The notes beneath the pieces are model-generated. The model did no database searches. It saw nothing but the letters and a program-made list of their open reading frames with translations, and was not told the DNA's origin. Of a DNA stretch of 64,000 nt, positions 61,603 through 64,000 are shown piece after piece. The first letter of the stretch is position 1. The number at the start of each line of letters is the position of its first letter. A program made the translations under genes and the position numbers. The DNA comes from Pseudeuparius sepicola (Eukaryota; Arthropoda; Insecta; Coleoptera; Anthribidae): positions 16,259,735 to 16,323,734 of the forward strand of contig OY987307.1 in NCBI GenBank assembly GCA_963920635.1, in the 5' to 3' direction.

Positions 61603-62510
61603 GAGACCAGATTTTTGTATTGCACCTTTCAAGAGTTTTAAGTATCTAGGTAAAAAGTTGAGAAAATATTATAGGAAGTTAGGTGTAGTATTATTATGAT
61701 ATAAGTCATTATTTAAATACTCGAGAAGTATTATATATGTATATGAAATATATTTTTGTCGTTTTTTTGGTGATGTTTCGGGTAGCGAAGGAATTTCGAT
61801 TTTTTTGTAACGAAATGAGCAAAATATTTTCATTCATACATGTGCACACTTTGCTAAAGTATGATATATGTACTTAATTAATTTATTTGTTAGATAAAGG
61901 ATATTTTATACCTTAAAATATGCAAATCGCAATCTAAAGAGTTCAACAAAAACTGAAAAAACTAATCGAAAAATAAATATATTAAGCCACTTGTAAGATC
62001 AGCTGATACCTATAACATTTCTTGAATACTTCGTTTTCGTTTTGAATTCCCATATTTTAACTGTTTCAGACATTCATAATAATTCAGTGAAAAAGTATGT
62101 AGTTTAGCAATAGTTGTGTAGCCAATATTCTCTTTTGTTAACCACTTAAAAAAATAATACTATAATATTTTAAGCTTCGACTGTTTTGTATTAATCAATA
62201 ATTAAATAGGTACATGAAATCATACAAATTTGTAAAATCTATTGGTGCGCCCAATCTTTTTCATAAAACAATTCAAATTTATAAATGCATTGGTGCGGGC
62301 AACATACTTCTGCTAAATCAACCTTGTATTGCTGTTTGCCGCTTACTTTCGCATCTGTCTGATTAATCTGTGCCTGCATCACAATAATCAACAATGGAAA
62401 TTGCCTCGGAAATTACACCGTCAACCATTGTGACACAGGGATTAAAAAATTCCAATTTGACGAATCTTTTACTTAATGATAATTATTAATAGTAAATAGA
62501 ATAATTTTAT

Positions 62511-63421
62511 GGGAGTGTATCCTGCGCCTACCGGTAGGCACAAATTTTAAAACAAAATTATCACCTACCGGTAGGTGATAATTTTTTTGGTAAAAAATCA
62601 CCTACCACTATAACAGACAGGGGTAATTATGGAACGTACTGTATGCACCGCCCGATTTTCTTGAGATTTTGGCTACCCCCCTCAGTCCGACCTCATGCAG
62701 TGTTTTGAGGTCAGACGTAGTTTCCGAGAAAATGAATTTTCAAATTTCCTTTTGACACCTCACTTTTTCAAGGCAATATTTGGTTATAATCGAGATGAAT
62801 TTAGCTCAAATTGATCACCAGCAACATCGAAACTTCGCGAAAACCCGCGGAAAAACCGAAATTTCAAAAGATTTATGCCGTGTTTACATCCGGCCCGGCC
62901 GCTGTTTTCGCCCGACATAAATCTTTCGAAATTTCGGTTTTTCCGCTGGTGTTCGCGAAGTTTCGATGGGTACTGATCAATTTCCAAAACATTGCTTTCT
63001 TTAATACCTATCTATTATAGTGGTAGGTGATTTTTTACCAAATAAATTATCACCTAGCGGTAGGTGATAATTTTGTTTTGAAATTATCACCTACCGGTAG
63101 GTGATAATTTTGTTTTAAAATTTGTGATAATTTTGTTTTAAAATTTGTGCCTACCGGTTTCTCGGAAACATAGGGGGTAGCCAAAATCTCAAGAAAATCG
63201 GGCAGTGCATACAGTACGTTCCATATAATTACCTTTTTTTCACCTTAAAAATTCAACAAAATACATAAAAATGCAAACACATGGTACCAAAACGTTGCTT
63301 TCTTTAATACCTATCTATTATATTGGTAGGTGATTTTTTACCAAAAAAAATTATCACCTACCGGTAGGTGATAATTTTGTTTTAAAATATGTGCCTACTG
63401 GTAGGCGCAGGATACACTCCC
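62511..63421. mobile_element. Palindrome-rich foldback element with 9-bp target duplication (Mutator-like)
   Basis: GGGAGTGTATCCTGCGCCTACCGG and the complementary right end (GGCGCAGGATACACTCCC) are about 100-bp inverted repeats flanked by identical TAATTTTAT (62502-62510 and 63422-63430). The arms include the perfect palindrome CACCTACCGGTAGGTG, repeated near 62572, 63089 and 63352, with a variant at about 63050. A central hairpin (about 62812-62875 and 62930-62970) holds GAAACTTCGCGAA and TTCGCGAAGTTTC. The right-hand arm is present twice. Long arms plus a 9-bp duplication fit a Mutator-like foldback; no transposase. Confidence 0.82.
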
Positions 63422-64000
63422 TAATTTTATACTTTTCTTTGGCTATTAGGTATAATTTTATTAAATTTAATACCTTTTCCTTGGCACTAATAATCAAATT
63501 TAATAACTATTTGTGAAAAGTGAAGTTATTTTGATCGATAAAAAAGGGGGGTACCAGAATAGCTTTAGATTAAGGAAGTGGCTATTTATACGTCCGACGT
63601 ATATAAAAGTCAGTATACGTCTTGCACTCTCATTGGAGAGTTGAGTCACGTGACTTCTTTGGACGTACATCTAACTCCGTACACGTCTGAAGCACGATAC
63701 AAGTGTATCGTGGTCCGAAGTAAACTTATTTATTTGATTTTTTAGATACGTCGGAAGCCGTAGGAAGTGCATTTTTCTCAAGCATCTTTGCAATATGGAG
63801 CCTATTCCCTCCTTTTTGGGGGATAGGCGCTGCCGTATGAAAAAAGAAGGGGGCATTCGCACCATATTGTGGCAGTCGGCAGCGATGCGCCCTGCCTTTT
63901 GCAACTCGGACCCTGATTATTTTTAAAAAGCGACGGTCTTGAATCGAGCGGCCGAAAACATGTCTTAAATACAGAAAAGAAGTTCTGCAGGGTTACTTAG

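Larger units (their letters stand above)
48878..64000. other. Region upstream of the zinc-finger gene exons
   Basis: May be a further intron or intergenic space. Apart from the features listed, 53720-54820, 54880-55340, 57900-58120, 58400-59420, 61600-62500 and 63432-64000 show only AT-rich or low-complexity sequence. 63583-63680 has repeated ACGT-rich tracts and 63740-63905 is GC-richer with an unrecognised minus frame. Confidence 0.5.

Overview
This is an AT-rich stretch of an arthropod genome, almost certainly an insect. It has GT-AG introns of 3 to 16 kb packed with transposon debris. The repeats include Tc1 (DD34E), hAT-like, piggyBac-like and Mutator-like foldback DNA elements, and non-LTR, Gypsy, Copia and Penelope fragments. 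No bacterial gene organisation, operon or CRISPR array is present. I cannot fix the species.

The main finding is one protein-coding gene on the minus strand, cut by the left edge of the window and probably also missing its 5' end. I assembled eight exons by hand from splice sites (minus-strand order): 48877-48669, 42118-41587, 25625-25470, 19034-18717, 10259-9988, 6632-6456, 3311-2945 and 212-1. All seven junctions keep a single open frame with matching phases, so about 750 residues can be read. The product looks like a nuclear DNA- or chromatin-binding protein: an acidic disordered region with a KEEPLDL motif, a Trp-rich SANT/Myb-like helical domain, three C2H2-type zinc fingers, an Arg/Lys-rich nuclear-localisation-like block, and acidic 27-residue tandem repeats that run off the window. 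I do not recognise an orthologue. A separate putative first exon (40831-40613, minus) lies inside its third-largest-scale intron region and has no partner exon that I can see.

The rest is repeats. 1-10 kb: non-LTR remnants, MITEs and foldbacks between exons. 10.5-18.4 kb: nested inverted-repeat elements ending in CAGGGTG, one carrying a broken helix-turn-helix transposase fragment. 19-25 kb: a tRNA-derived SINE, a hAT-like element with target duplication, and a 113-bp tandem duplication. 27.5-32.9 kb: a satellite array that reverses polarity and is split by a hAT-type insertion with a perfect 8-bp target duplication. 34.9-37.2 kb: a foldback inside a larger inverted-repeat element. 37.7-39.7 kb: a graveyard of tyrosine-recombinase, Gypsy, Copia and Penelope fragments. 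42.5-46.4 kb: a 3.8-kb foldback. 47.7-53.6 kb: piggyBac-like and other foldbacks, including a nearly perfect 145-bp hairpin. 55.7-57.8 kb: a Tc1 transposon with one frameshift, sitting inside another CAGGGTG element. 58-63.4 kb: LTR-like pieces, a tRNA-like SINE, small foldbacks and a 911-bp palindrome-rich element with a 9-bp target duplication.

The strongest system-level pattern is that at least eight foldback elements with different interiors share the terminus TA|CAGGGTG, which suggests mobilisation by one common transposase.
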